From: an uncultured Caryophanales bacterium
Lineage (GTDB): Bacteria; Bacillota_I; Bacilli_A; RFN20; CAG-826
Length of the DNA stretch: 64,000 bases
Direction: 5' to 3'
NCBI GenBank assembly: GCA_937902735.1
Contig: CALELS010000013.1
Coordinates: forward strand, 230,439 to 294,438
Each line of letters opens with the position of its first letter. Positions within the stretch are counted from its first letter, which is position 1. A program made the position numbers and the translations under genes. The notes under the pieces are model-generated. The model was not told where the DNA came from. It saw only the letters and a program-made list of their open reading frames with translations, and ran no database searches. Of the stretch, positions 25,785 through 33,488 are shown piece by piece.

Positions 25785-27530
25785 ATGGCATACAAAGCAT
25801 TATATAGGACTTATAGACCACAAACTTTTGAAGAAGTTGCAGGTCAAAAACAAATTGTTCGCACGTTAAAGAACGCATTAGAAAAAGGAAAAATTGCACA
25901 TGCATATCTTTTCTGTGGTCCTAGAGGCACTGGTAAAACAACCATGGCCAAGCTTTTTGCTAAAGCTTTAAATTGTGAACAAGGTATTGGACACCAATGC
26001 AATGAATGTTCAAACTGTAAAGAAATTATTGAAGGAACACATCCTGATGTAATTGAAATCGATGCCGCTTCAAATAATGGTGTCGAACAAGTAAGAGATT
26101 TAATAGATAAAGTTAATTATCTTCCTCTAAAAGGAAAATATAAAGTTTATATTATTGATGAAGTTCATATGATGACTACTAACGCATTCAATGCGTTACT
26201 AAAGACACTTGAAGAACCACCTGCACATGTAATTTTCATATTGGCAACTACAGAACCTCACAACATTCTTCCTACCATTTTATCTAGATGCCAAAGATAT
26301 GATTTTACAAAAGTAAATGATGGGGACATTAAAGAAAGAATGGTTACAATTCTAAATGAAGAACACATTCAGTATGAAAATAGCGCTTTAGATGCAATAG
26401 TATCTCTTGCTGATGGTGGTGTCCGTGATGCCTTATCTATACTAGATCAAATTCTTGCTTATAGTGGTGATAGTCTAAAAGAAGAAGATGTTTACACTTT
26501 GTTTGGTCTTGCATCCAATAGAGAAAAAATCGATATGATTTGCGATATCTATAAAGGTGATGTCATAGCTTCATTAAATAGGATTAATCGTTTTGTCGAA
26601 GGCGGTATTGATTTAAAACGCCTAAACAGTGATTTATTAAATATTTTGAAAGATGTTCTTATTTACAAGAAAACAAAAGAAGAACACGAGCTTTTATATA
26701 TTAAAGAGGAAGAAGCTATTGAATTAGCAAACCTTATTGATATCAACTCTCTAAACACTATGATTGGAGCGTTCCTTAAGGCACAAATAGATTTCAAATC
26801 AATTAATAATATAAAAACAATGTTTGAAATTGTTGTCCTTAAACTAACAACTATGAATGATGAGGTTAAAGAAAGTCCAAAACCACGCCCAGAACAAACT
26901 AAACAAGTAGTAGAAGAAAAGAAAGTCGAAGTTCTCAAACCAGTCGAACCAGTAAAAGAAGTTCTCAAAGAAGAACCTGTTCCTGTTATTCAACAACAAG
27001 TTCCTGTCACACCAGTTGTTGAACAAAAAACGGAAGTAAAGGAAGAAAAACCTACAGGAACTGCACCGGATTGGCTATTTACAGATGAAGAAGATAAACA
27101 AGAAGTTGAAACCGATGGTGAAAAATATCAATTAGATGATGATACATTAATTAAATTAATGGTTATTGGTGATAAAGACCAAAGAAAATCATTACTTGAA
27201 AGATGGAACGAACTCGATAGTTATTTAGGTCATCCTCAATTAGGTGATTTGGTCGCCATTATTAAAGATGGTAAACCATTCCTTGTTAATAAATATTCAA
27301 TTATTCTCGAATATGATTTTGCTAAATTAGCAGACAGAATCAACATAAAATCAAATCAAGAAAAGATATCTGAGATTTTATCTCAAATGATTAATCGCGA
27401 AGTATTTGTATACGCGATTCCAAGATCAGAATCTGTAAGACTAATCACAATTTTCCACAACCTAAGACAATTATCAAAGCTTCCAAAAGCTAGTGATGTA
27501 AATATTAATTTAGAGGAGTTAAAGAAATAA
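25785..27530 (+). CDS. dnaX: DNA polymerase III gamma/tau subunit
   Basis: The clamp-loader ATPase that also links the polymerase to the helicase. 581 residues. Walker A GPRGTGKT is at 45-52; zinc-binding Cys are at 64, 72, 75 and 78; YIIDEVHMM is Walker B and ILSRCQRYDF the SRC motif. A Pro/Glu/Val-rich linker (about 360-430) leads to the tau-specific C-terminal domain. No slippery A/T run with a nearby stop is apparent, so a shorter gamma form is not obvious. The stop overlaps the ybaB ATG (TAATG). Confidence 0.96.
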   Translation: MAYKALYRTYRPQTFEEVAGQKQIVRTLKNALEKGKIAHAYLFCGPRGTGKTTMAKLFAKALNCEQGIGHQCNECSNCKEIIEGTHPDVIEIDAASNNGVEQVRDLIDKVNYLPLKGKYKVYIIDEVHMMTTNAFNALLKTLEEPPAHVIFILATTEPHNILPTILSRCQRYDFTKVNDGDIKERMVTILNEEHIQYENSALDAIVSLADGGVRDALSILDQILAYSGDSLKEEDVYTLFGLASNREKIDMICDIYKGDVIASLNRINRFVEGGIDLKRLNSDLLNILKDVLIYKKTKEEHELLYIKEEEAIELANLIDINSLNTMIGAFLKAQIDFKSINNIKTMFEIVVLKLTTMNDEVKESPKPRPEQTKQVVEEKKVEVLKPVEPVKEVLKEEPVPVIQQQVPVTPVVEQKTEVKEEKPTGTAPDWLFTDEEDKQEVETDGEKYQLDDDTLIKLMVIGDKDQRKSLLERWNELDSYLGHPQLGDLVAIIKDGKPFLVNKYSIILEYDFAKLADRINIKSNQEKISEILSQMINREVFVYAIPRSESVRLITIFHNLRQLSKLPKASDVNINLEELKK

Positions 27531-27829
27531 TGAATCAATTACAAGCAATGATGGCTCAAGCCAACAAAATGAAACGCGATCTTAAAAGAGCGCAGGAAGA
27601 ATTAGATGCTAAAGAATTTGTTGTTTCAAAAGGTGGGGCAGTAACTGTTACTGTTATGGGTAATAGAACTGTTAAATCTATAAGTATAGATAAAGATGCA
27701 TTTGATGCAGACAACAAAGAAATGATTGAAGAAATGATTGCTTTAGGAATCACTGAAGCTCTTGAAAAGATTAGTGCTGAAGAAAGAGCATTTAAACAAA
27801 GAATTACTGGTAGCCCAGAAGGTTATTAA
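27530..27829 (+). CDS. YbaB/EbfC family nucleoid-associated protein
   Basis: A 99-residue DNA-binding protein with the family layout: an N-terminal helix (MMAQANKMKRDLKRAQEEL), a beta core (VSKGGAVTVTVMGNRTVKSISID) and a C-terminal helix. The dnaX-ybaB-recR order is widely conserved and suggests a part in recombination or nucleoid structure; the precise function is unknown. Its start overlaps the dnaX stop by one base. Confidence 0.92.
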   Translation: MNQLQAMMAQANKMKRDLKRAQEELDAKEFVVSKGGAVTVTVMGNRTVKSISIDKDAFDADNKEMIEEMIALGITEALEKISAEERAFKQRITGSPEGY

Positions 27830-27831
27830 TA

Positions 27832-28428
27832 ATGAAAGAACTAAAGAGCGTTCAAAAACTAACAGAAGCGTTTGCTAGACTTCCAGGAGTTGGTCACAAA
27901 TCTGCTGAGAAGATGGCCTATGCTGTATTAGAACTTGATGATGAAGTTGTAAAGAATTTTTCTGATGCTCTTTTAGAAGTAAAATCAAAAATTCATCATT
28001 GTCCAATATGTGGTAATTACACAGAAGATGAAATTTGTGATGTTTGTTCTGATAAAAACCGTGATAAATCTAAAATCTTGGTGGTCTCATACCCAAAAGA
28101 TGTCTATGCTTTTGAAAAATTAAGAACTTATGATGGCAAATATCATGTTTTGGGTGGTGTTCTCTCTGCGGTTAATGGGGTTGGAATTGATGATTTAAAT
28201 ATCGATTCTTTATTAAAAAGAATTGACGAAGACGAGATTAAAGAGATTATTCTTGCGACAAACCCAACTACAGAGGGCGAAACAACAGCCTTATATTTGG
28301 CAAGATTATTAGAAAATAAAAATGTTAACGTTTCAAGGTTAGCTTATGGCTTACCAATGGGCGGCTATTTAGAATATGCCGACTCACTAACATTAAGCAG
28401 AGCACTTGAAGGAAGAAAGAAAATTTAA
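27832..28428 (+). CDS. recR: Recombination mediator RecR
   Basis: Works with RecO (and RecF) to load RecA on single-stranded DNA gaps. 198 residues. An N-terminal helix-hairpin-helix (LPGVGHKSAEKMA), a four-Cys zinc finger (CPICGNYTEDEICDVC), a Toprim domain (ILVVSYPKDVYAFEK...) and the C-terminal Walker-B-like region (ARLAYGLPMGGYLEYADSLTL) are in order. It starts 2 nt after ybaB. Confidence 0.96.
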   Translation: MKELKSVQKLTEAFARLPGVGHKSAEKMAYAVLELDDEVVKNFSDALLEVKSKIHHCPICGNYTEDEICDVCSDKNRDKSKILVVSYPKDVYAFEKLRTYDGKYHVLGGVLSAVNGVGIDDLNIDSLLKRIDEDEIKEIILATNPTTEGETTALYLARLLENKNVNVSRLAYGLPMGGYLEYADSLTLSRALEGRKKI

Positions 28429-28440
28429 GGGGGTTCCTAT

Positions 28441-29061
28441 ATGTTTATTACTGTTGAAGGTCCAGAAGGAAGCGGCAAAAGCAGTGTAATGAAGGCTGTT
28501 GCCGAAAGATTAACTAAAGAAGGCTATGATATTGTTTTTACACGTGAACCTGGAGGAACTCCAATTGCTGAGCAAATCCGTGAAGTTATTTTAAATAAAG
28601 AAAATACAAAAATGGATAAGGTGACTGAGGCATTACTATATGCTGCAAGTCGTAGACAACATCTTGTTGAAAAAGTGTGGCCTTTAACTAAAGAAGGAAA
28701 AATTGTTATCTCAGATCGTTTCTTAGATTCTTCTTTAGCATATCAAGGAGGCGCTAGAGGTTTAGGGATTGAAAAAGTTCTCGAAATCAATATGCACGCA
28801 ACAGAAGGATACTTCCCTGATTTAACTCTATTATTTGATTTAGAACCAGAAATTGGTTTAGCCAGAATTGCTGCGAATAAGGGAAGAGAAGTTAACCGCC
28901 TCGATTTAGAAAAAATCGAATTCCACCATGAAGTTAGAGCAAACTTCTTAAAAATTGCTGAAATGTTTAAAGATAGATTTGTGGTTCTTGATGCTTCAAA
29001 ACCATTCGATAATGTTGTTGAACAAGCTTATTCAGCCATCAAATCAAGACTGGATAAATAA
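28441..29061 (+). CDS. tmk: Thymidylate kinase
   Basis: Phosphorylates dTMP to dTDP for DNA synthesis. 206 residues, usual size. The P-loop EGPEGSGKSS is near residue 6, TREPGGTPIAEQIR is the dTMP-binding DRX-type region, and SDRFLDSSLAYQG follows. AAGGGGG upstream of the ATG gives a strong site. It sits between recR and holB as in Bacillus, but without yaaQ. Confidence 0.96.
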   Translation: MFITVEGPEGSGKSSVMKAVAERLTKEGYDIVFTREPGGTPIAEQIREVILNKENTKMDKVTEALLYAASRRQHLVEKVWPLTKEGKIVISDRFLDSSLAYQGGARGLGIEKVLEINMHATEGYFPDLTLLFDLEPEIGLARIAANKGREVNRLDLEKIEFHHEVRANFLKIAEMFKDRFVVLDASKPFDNVVEQAYSAIKSRLDK

Positions 29062-30036
29062 GTGAACATAAAAGAATATTTACGTAAATATCAACCGATT
29101 ATTTATCAATCTTTTGCTAATGCTTTAACAAAAAACAAGCTTTCACACGCCTATCTAATTAGTGGAGCACCTGGCTCACCACTTAAAGATATTGCTATGT
29201 TTTTTGCTAAGTCAATTTTATGTGATAACCCAGATCCTTTCGCGTGCAATAATTGCATAACTTGCATGAGAGTCGATGAGGGCAATTATGCGGATGTAAT
29301 GGTTGTTGATAAGGCGAGAATCAAACGCGAAGATGTTGATAGAATCATGCACAACTTCGATAAAACTGCGCTCGAAGACAGAGGCATAATGATTTATGTC
29401 ATTAACAATATTGAATCAATGAATACTGTTTCAATTAATGCTATTTTAAAATTTCTTGAAGAACCTGGTAAAAACATTTATGCCTTTTTAACTACAGAAA
29501 ACGAATCAAAGATACTTCCAACCATCATTTCTAGAACACAAATTCTAAGACTTAAGACTGTTAATCAATCAATTATTATTGAGGAGGCAAAAAAGAATGG
29601 CATCAATGATGATGATGCACAAATCTTAAGCGCCTTTTATAGTGATGTTGAATTAATGAAAGATGTCATCGAAAGCGAACCATATAAAATTGCTAAACAA
29701 GCATTAGATGATCAATTAAATTCTCTCTTAATTTCAAATGAAGATGCAATTTTCACTTGTGAAAAACTAATTATTCCTAATGTAAAAAGCATAGAATGTG
29801 CCTCTTTTTATATCAAAATGCTCTCAATTAGTTTTCAAGATATGTTAAATATTTCTGTTGGAAGTGATATTGTATTATCTTGTTATGAGACTGTGCTAAG
29901 AGAATTAGCACATAAACTAAAACATTTGGATAGTTCACTACTTATGATTATGCAAGCAAGCGGAAAGCTTGAACTAAACGTAAATATTGGATTACTCCTC
30001 GATCATATAATCTATCAAATTACGAGGGAGGAATAG
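29062..30036 (+). CDS. holB: DNA polymerase III delta' subunit
   Basis: The non-catalytic AAA+ stator of the clamp loader. 324 residues. It resembles DnaX in the N-terminal region (LSHAYLISGAPGSPLKDIAMFFA), but the P-loop is degenerate as usual for delta'. It has a four-Cys zinc motif (CDNPDPFACNNCITC) and the SRT form of the arginine-finger motif (IISRTQI). The start is GTG, right after the tmk stop. Compared with DnaX the C-terminal collar is divergent. Confidence 0.9.
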   Translation: MNIKEYLRKYQPIIYQSFANALTKNKLSHAYLISGAPGSPLKDIAMFFAKSILCDNPDPFACNNCITCMRVDEGNYADVMVVDKARIKREDVDRIMHNFDKTALEDRGIMIYVINNIESMNTVSINAILKFLEEPGKNIYAFLTTENESKILPTIISRTQILRLKTVNQSIIIEEAKKNGINDDDAQILSAFYSDVELMKDVIESEPYKIAKQALDDQLNSLLISNEDAIFTCEKLIIPNVKSIECASFYIKMLSISFQDMLNISVGSDIVLSCYETVLRELAHKLKHLDSSLLMIMQASGKLELNVNIGLLLDHIIYQITREE

Positions 30037-30037
30037 C

Positions 30038-30862
30038 ATGGAAATTAAATATTATTTAGGCGTCAAATTCGATGGTGGTAAAAAAGCCTACTATTTTGGA
30101 ACTGACATCGAAGGTTTACAAATCGGTGATAAGGTTGTCGCAGATTCTATTCGAGGAATTCAAGTTGGAACAATCGTGACCGAATCCTTTGGAATTGATA
30201 CTTATAAATCTGAACTCGAATTAAAAGAAATCATCAGAAGGGCAACAGATGATGATTTGTTGCTTCATAAAGAAAATAAGAAAAGAGCAGCTCAAGCAAT
30301 CAAACTATCTCTAAAAGAGATTGAAAAACTAGAATTAGAGATGAGACCTATTGATGCTGAATACTCTTTAGACGGTACCAAATTAACCATTACATATGTT
30401 GCAGATGATCGCGTTGATTTTAGAGAATTATTAAAAATTCTTGCATCAATCTTTAAATGTAGAATCGAACTTAGACAAATTGGTTCAAGAGATAAATCAA
30501 AAATTATTGGTGGTATTGGTATTTGCGGTCTTCCACTTTGTTGTGCAACATTTTTACCAACAATGGAAGGTATCTCTATTAATAGAGCAAAGAACCAAAT
30601 GTTATCTTTAAATATCCCAAAATTAAGTGGACACTGCGGAAAACTAATTTGCTGTCTTCTTTACGAAGATGATGCTTATACAGAACTTAAAAAGGGATTG
30701 CCACGTATTGGCGAAACATTCAAAAGAAGTGGCACTATTTACAAAATTACTGGCGTTAACGTTCTTTCAAGAGTTATTAAAATTGAAGGTGATGGCGATG
30801 TCGAATTTGTAAATTATGAAGATATTAAAACTTTATTAGGAAACAATAATGAGAGATCTTAA
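30038..30862 (+). CDS. ricT: PSP1-domain protein, RicT/YaaT-like
   Basis: 274 residues with the PSP1 C-terminal domain. The Cys-rich blocks GIGICGLPLCCATF and GHCGKLICCLLYE match RicT (YaaT) of Bacillus subtilis, which joins RicA and RicF in an iron-sulfur complex that helps RNase Y mature certain mRNAs and affects competence and sporulation. GGGAGG precedes the ATG. Its position between holB and rsmI is the conserved one. No ricA or ricF is in this window. Confidence 0.9.
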   Translation: MEIKYYLGVKFDGGKKAYYFGTDIEGLQIGDKVVADSIRGIQVGTIVTESFGIDTYKSELELKEIIRRATDDDLLLHKENKKRAAQAIKLSLKEIEKLELEMRPIDAEYSLDGTKLTITYVADDRVDFRELLKILASIFKCRIELRQIGSRDKSKIIGGIGICGLPLCCATFLPTMEGISINRAKNQMLSLNIPKLSGHCGKLICCLLYEDDAYTELKKGLPRIGETFKRSGTIYKITGVNVLSRVIKIEGDGDVEFVNYEDIKTLLGNNNERS

Positions 30863-31706
30863 TTTCAAATCAAACAAACCACTTTTATATTTAGTTGCTA
30901 CTCCAATTGGCAATTTGGATGATATTTCTACTCGCTTCATGAAAGTAATGGAAGAAGTGGATATTGTCGCTTGCGAAGATACAAGAGTAACAGGTAATTT
31001 GTTATCTCATTTAGGTTTGAAGAAGCAATTAATTTCATTACATGAACACAACGAAATAGAATCCAGTGAAAAAGTAGTTAAATTAATATTATCAGGTAAA
31101 AAAGCCGCATATGTTTCTGATGCTGGATATCCATGCATTTCTGATCCTGGTTCAAGACTTGTAGAAATAGCCATTAAAAATGAAATTAATGTTACTTGCA
31201 TTCCAGGCGCAAACGCCGCTTTAACTGCTCTTGCAGCAAGTGGTATTAACTCAGAACATTTCTATTTTCATGGTTTTTTAAGTGCTAAAGAAAATGAAAA
31301 GATTAAAGAATTAAAATATTTAGAATCTCGTCCAGAGACATTAATCTTTTACGAAGCACCACACAGAATTAAGAAAACACTTGAGCTCTTATATAAAATT
31401 TTAGGAAATCGTCAAATTTGTATTGCTCGCGAATTAACAAAAATTCATGAAGAATATATAAGAGGAACACTTGATCATATCGTCTTCATCAATGAGGAAA
31501 CACTTAAAGGTGAAATGGTTCTTGTTGTCGAAGGAAAGAAAGAAGATAAAGTAATTTCAATTGATGATTTTTCGTTGGTTGATATGGTTAAAAAGAATAT
31601 TGAAAACGGTCTATCTACAAAAGACGCAATAAAAAATGTTGCTCAGGCAACATCTATTTCTAAGAACTATATTTATAACCTTTATTCTAAACAAAATCAG
31701 AATTAA
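30849..31706 (+). CDS. rsmI: 16S rRNA (cytidine1402-2'-O)-methyltransferase
   Basis: Adds the ribose methyl group at C1402 in the decoding centre, using S-adenosylmethionine. 285 residues of the tetrapyrrole-methylase fold: YLVATPIGNLDDISTR, ACEDTRVTGNLLSHLG, YVSDAGYPCISDPGSRLV and IPGANAALTALAASG. It overlaps the end of ricT by 14 bp. It is the last gene of the plus-strand cluster; its stop TAA and the stop of the opposing pseudouridine synthase gene share the bases TTAA. Confidence 0.95.
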   Translation: MRDLNFKSNKPLLYLVATPIGNLDDISTRFMKVMEEVDIVACEDTRVTGNLLSHLGLKKQLISLHEHNEIESSEKVVKLILSGKKAAYVSDAGYPCISDPGSRLVEIAIKNEINVTCIPGANAALTALAASGINSEHFYFHGFLSAKENEKIKELKYLESRPETLIFYEAPHRIKKTLELLYKILGNRQICIARELTKIHEEYIRGTLDHIVFINEETLKGEMVLVVEGKKEDKVISIDDFSLVDMVKKNIENGLSTKDAIKNVAQATSISKNYIYNLYSKQNQN

Positions 31707-32629
31707 TTCTTAAGGTGCATAAAATCCTTAAACTCTTTAGGCATTGGAGCAACAAACTTCATTGTCTTTTTTGTTATAGGATGGATAAACGAAAGACAAT
31801 AAGAATGAAGACCCAATCTATTTAACGGGTTTGAAGGTTCACCATATTTATCGTCTCCAATAACATAATGACCTCGATGACCTAATTGAACTCTAATTTG
31901 ATTCTTTCTACCTGTTTCAATATCAATATCAAGTAATGAATAATTTTTGTTCGATTTAATTAATACATAATTAGTAATACATTTTTTTGCATCACTTTTA
32001 GTTTTAGAAACATACATAAGGTTTAAAGAATTTTCTTTTAGATAATCAACAAATCTATCTTGTTCTTTTTCCATAACACCTTCAACAATAGCATAATAGC
32101 CTCTTTTAGTAACTATTTCTGCCCAATTTTTCTGCAACAAGTCCCTTATTTTCTCGTTTTTAGCAAAGCAAAGAACTCCTGATGTATCTTCATCTAAACG
32201 ATGGACAACATAAATTCTTTCGTGCTTATCAAATTGTCTTATATAGTCAGTGACTAAGCGATAGGCTGTTCTTCCCTTTTCATTATCTGAGGCAACAGAA
32301 AGTAATCCACTAGGTTTGTTAATAACTATTAATTCTTTATCTTCGTATATGATTGGCAAATCTTTTCTTTCTCTTTTAGCAATTCTGTTTTTAGAAACAA
32401 TTACTACGTCATCTTTTACTAATTTAAAATTATATTGACTGATTGGAGCTCCATCGACAGCTACTTGATGATTTGAAAGTAAAGATTTAACGGCATTTCT
32501 TGATAAATGTGGATATTTAGAAATTAAAAAAGAAAGCAATTCAGCACTTTCGTGAACCTTAAATTCCTTTATGGAATTAGGATTAACTTTTCCTTTATTG
32601 ATATTTGCTTTCTTATCGTTTTTATTCAT
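31703..32629 (-). CDS. RluA-family pseudouridine synthase
   Basis: Converts specific uridines in rRNA or tRNA to pseudouridine. 308 residues. A basic N-terminus, an S4 RNA-binding domain (about 25-90, with LSRNAVKSLLSNHQVAVDG), then the catalytic domain with IVINKPSGLLSV, the catalytic Asp in VVHRLDEDTSGVLCFA, and ETGRKNQIRVQL. The target site cannot be told. It overlaps aguB by 8 bp at the end of the polyamine operon; I see no functional link. Confidence 0.9.
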   Translation of the reverse strand: MNKNDKKANINKGKVNPNSIKEFKVHESAELLSFLISKYPHLSRNAVKSLLSNHQVAVDGAPISQYNFKLVKDDVVIVSKNRIAKRERKDLPIIYEDKELIVINKPSGLLSVASDNEKGRTAYRLVTDYIRQFDKHERIYVVHRLDEDTSGVLCFAKNEKIRDLLQKNWAEIVTKRGYYAIVEGVMEKEQDRFVDYLKENSLNLMYVSKTKSDAKKCITNYVLIKSNKNYSLLDIDIETGRKNQIRVQLGHRGHYVIGDDKYGEPSNPLNRLGLHSYCLSFIHPITKKTMKFVAPMPKEFKDFMHLKN

Positions 32630-33488
32630 CTTCGTGAGAATATTTAATAATGTCTTTATAACATTCTGGGCGACGGTCTCTAAAAACTCCCCAGTCTACT
32701 CTTTCTGTCGAAATTTCTTTTAAGTCAAATTCGTGGACTCTAAATCCTTCTTCGACTCTATCCATTTCTTCAACGACTTCACCATGTTGATCTGCAATAA
32801 ATGAATATCCTTGGAAAACCATAGAAGATTTACCAGCAAATTCTTTTCCAACTCGATTTGAGGCAAGAACTGGAATTATATTAGCAGCTGCATGGCCTCT
32901 CATAGTGTTTCTCCAGTGTGGCATTGAATCACGAACTAAAACTGGTTCACTTCCAATTGCGGTTGGGAACAAAAGAATCTCTGCTCCTTTTAAAGTTAAT
33001 ATTCTTGCAGTTTCAGGGAACCATTGATCCCAGCATATACCAATACCAACCTTACCATATTTAGTATTAAAGACTTTATAGCCAGTATCTCCAGGAGAAA
33101 AATAAAATTTTTCTTCATAGCATTCACCAGTAGGAATATGTGTTTTACGATATAAACCTAAATCTTTTCCATCTGCGTCTAAACAAACTATAGAATTAAA
33201 ATAATTCACTCCACACTTTTCAAAGAAGGAAATTGGAAGAACTACATCATATTTTTTCGCAATCTTTTGGAAACGTTTAATAAGATCAGATGTCTTATAA
33301 TTTTGGGCGAGAGAGAATTTCTCATAATCTTCAACTTGGCAAAAATATAGACCACTAAAAAGTTCTTGTAAAAGAATGATTTTTGCACCTGCTTTTGCAG
33401 CTTTTTCTACTAAAGACTCGGCTTTTTTAATATTTTCTTCATATGAGTCAGTACAACTCATTTGAGTAATAGCAACTTTAATCTTCAT
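32622..33488 (-). CDS. aguB: N-carbamoylputrescine amidase
   Basis: Hydrolyses N-carbamoylputrescine to putrescine, ammonia and CO2, the last step of the agmatine deiminase route. 288 residues of the nitrilase superfamily. The catalytic triad is visible as Glu in LLQELFSGLYF, Lys in YRKTHIPTG and Cys in GIGICWDQWFPE. It overlaps the end of the decarboxylase-deiminase fusion gene by 11 bp, which supports a shared pathway and the assignment over other nitrilases. AAAGGA lies 10 nt upstream of the ATG. Confidence 0.94.
   Translation of the reverse strand: MKIKVAITQMSCTDSYEENIKKAESLVEKAAKAGAKIILLQELFSGLYFCQVEDYEKFSLAQNYKTSDLIKRFQKIAKKYDVVLPISFFEKCGVNYFNSIVCLDADGKDLGLYRKTHIPTGECYEEKFYFSPGDTGYKVFNTKYGKVGIGICWDQWFPETARILTLKGAEILLFPTAIGSEPVLVRDSMPHWRNTMRGHAAANIIPVLASNRVGKEFAGKSSMVFQGYSFIADQHGEVVEEMDRVEEGFRVHEFDLKEISTERVDWGVFRDRRPECYKDIIKYSHEDE

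Noticed and set aside
25785..27530. Programmed frameshift in dnaX to make gamma
   Set aside because: No slippery A or T run followed closely by a stop was found; the full tau frame is intact.
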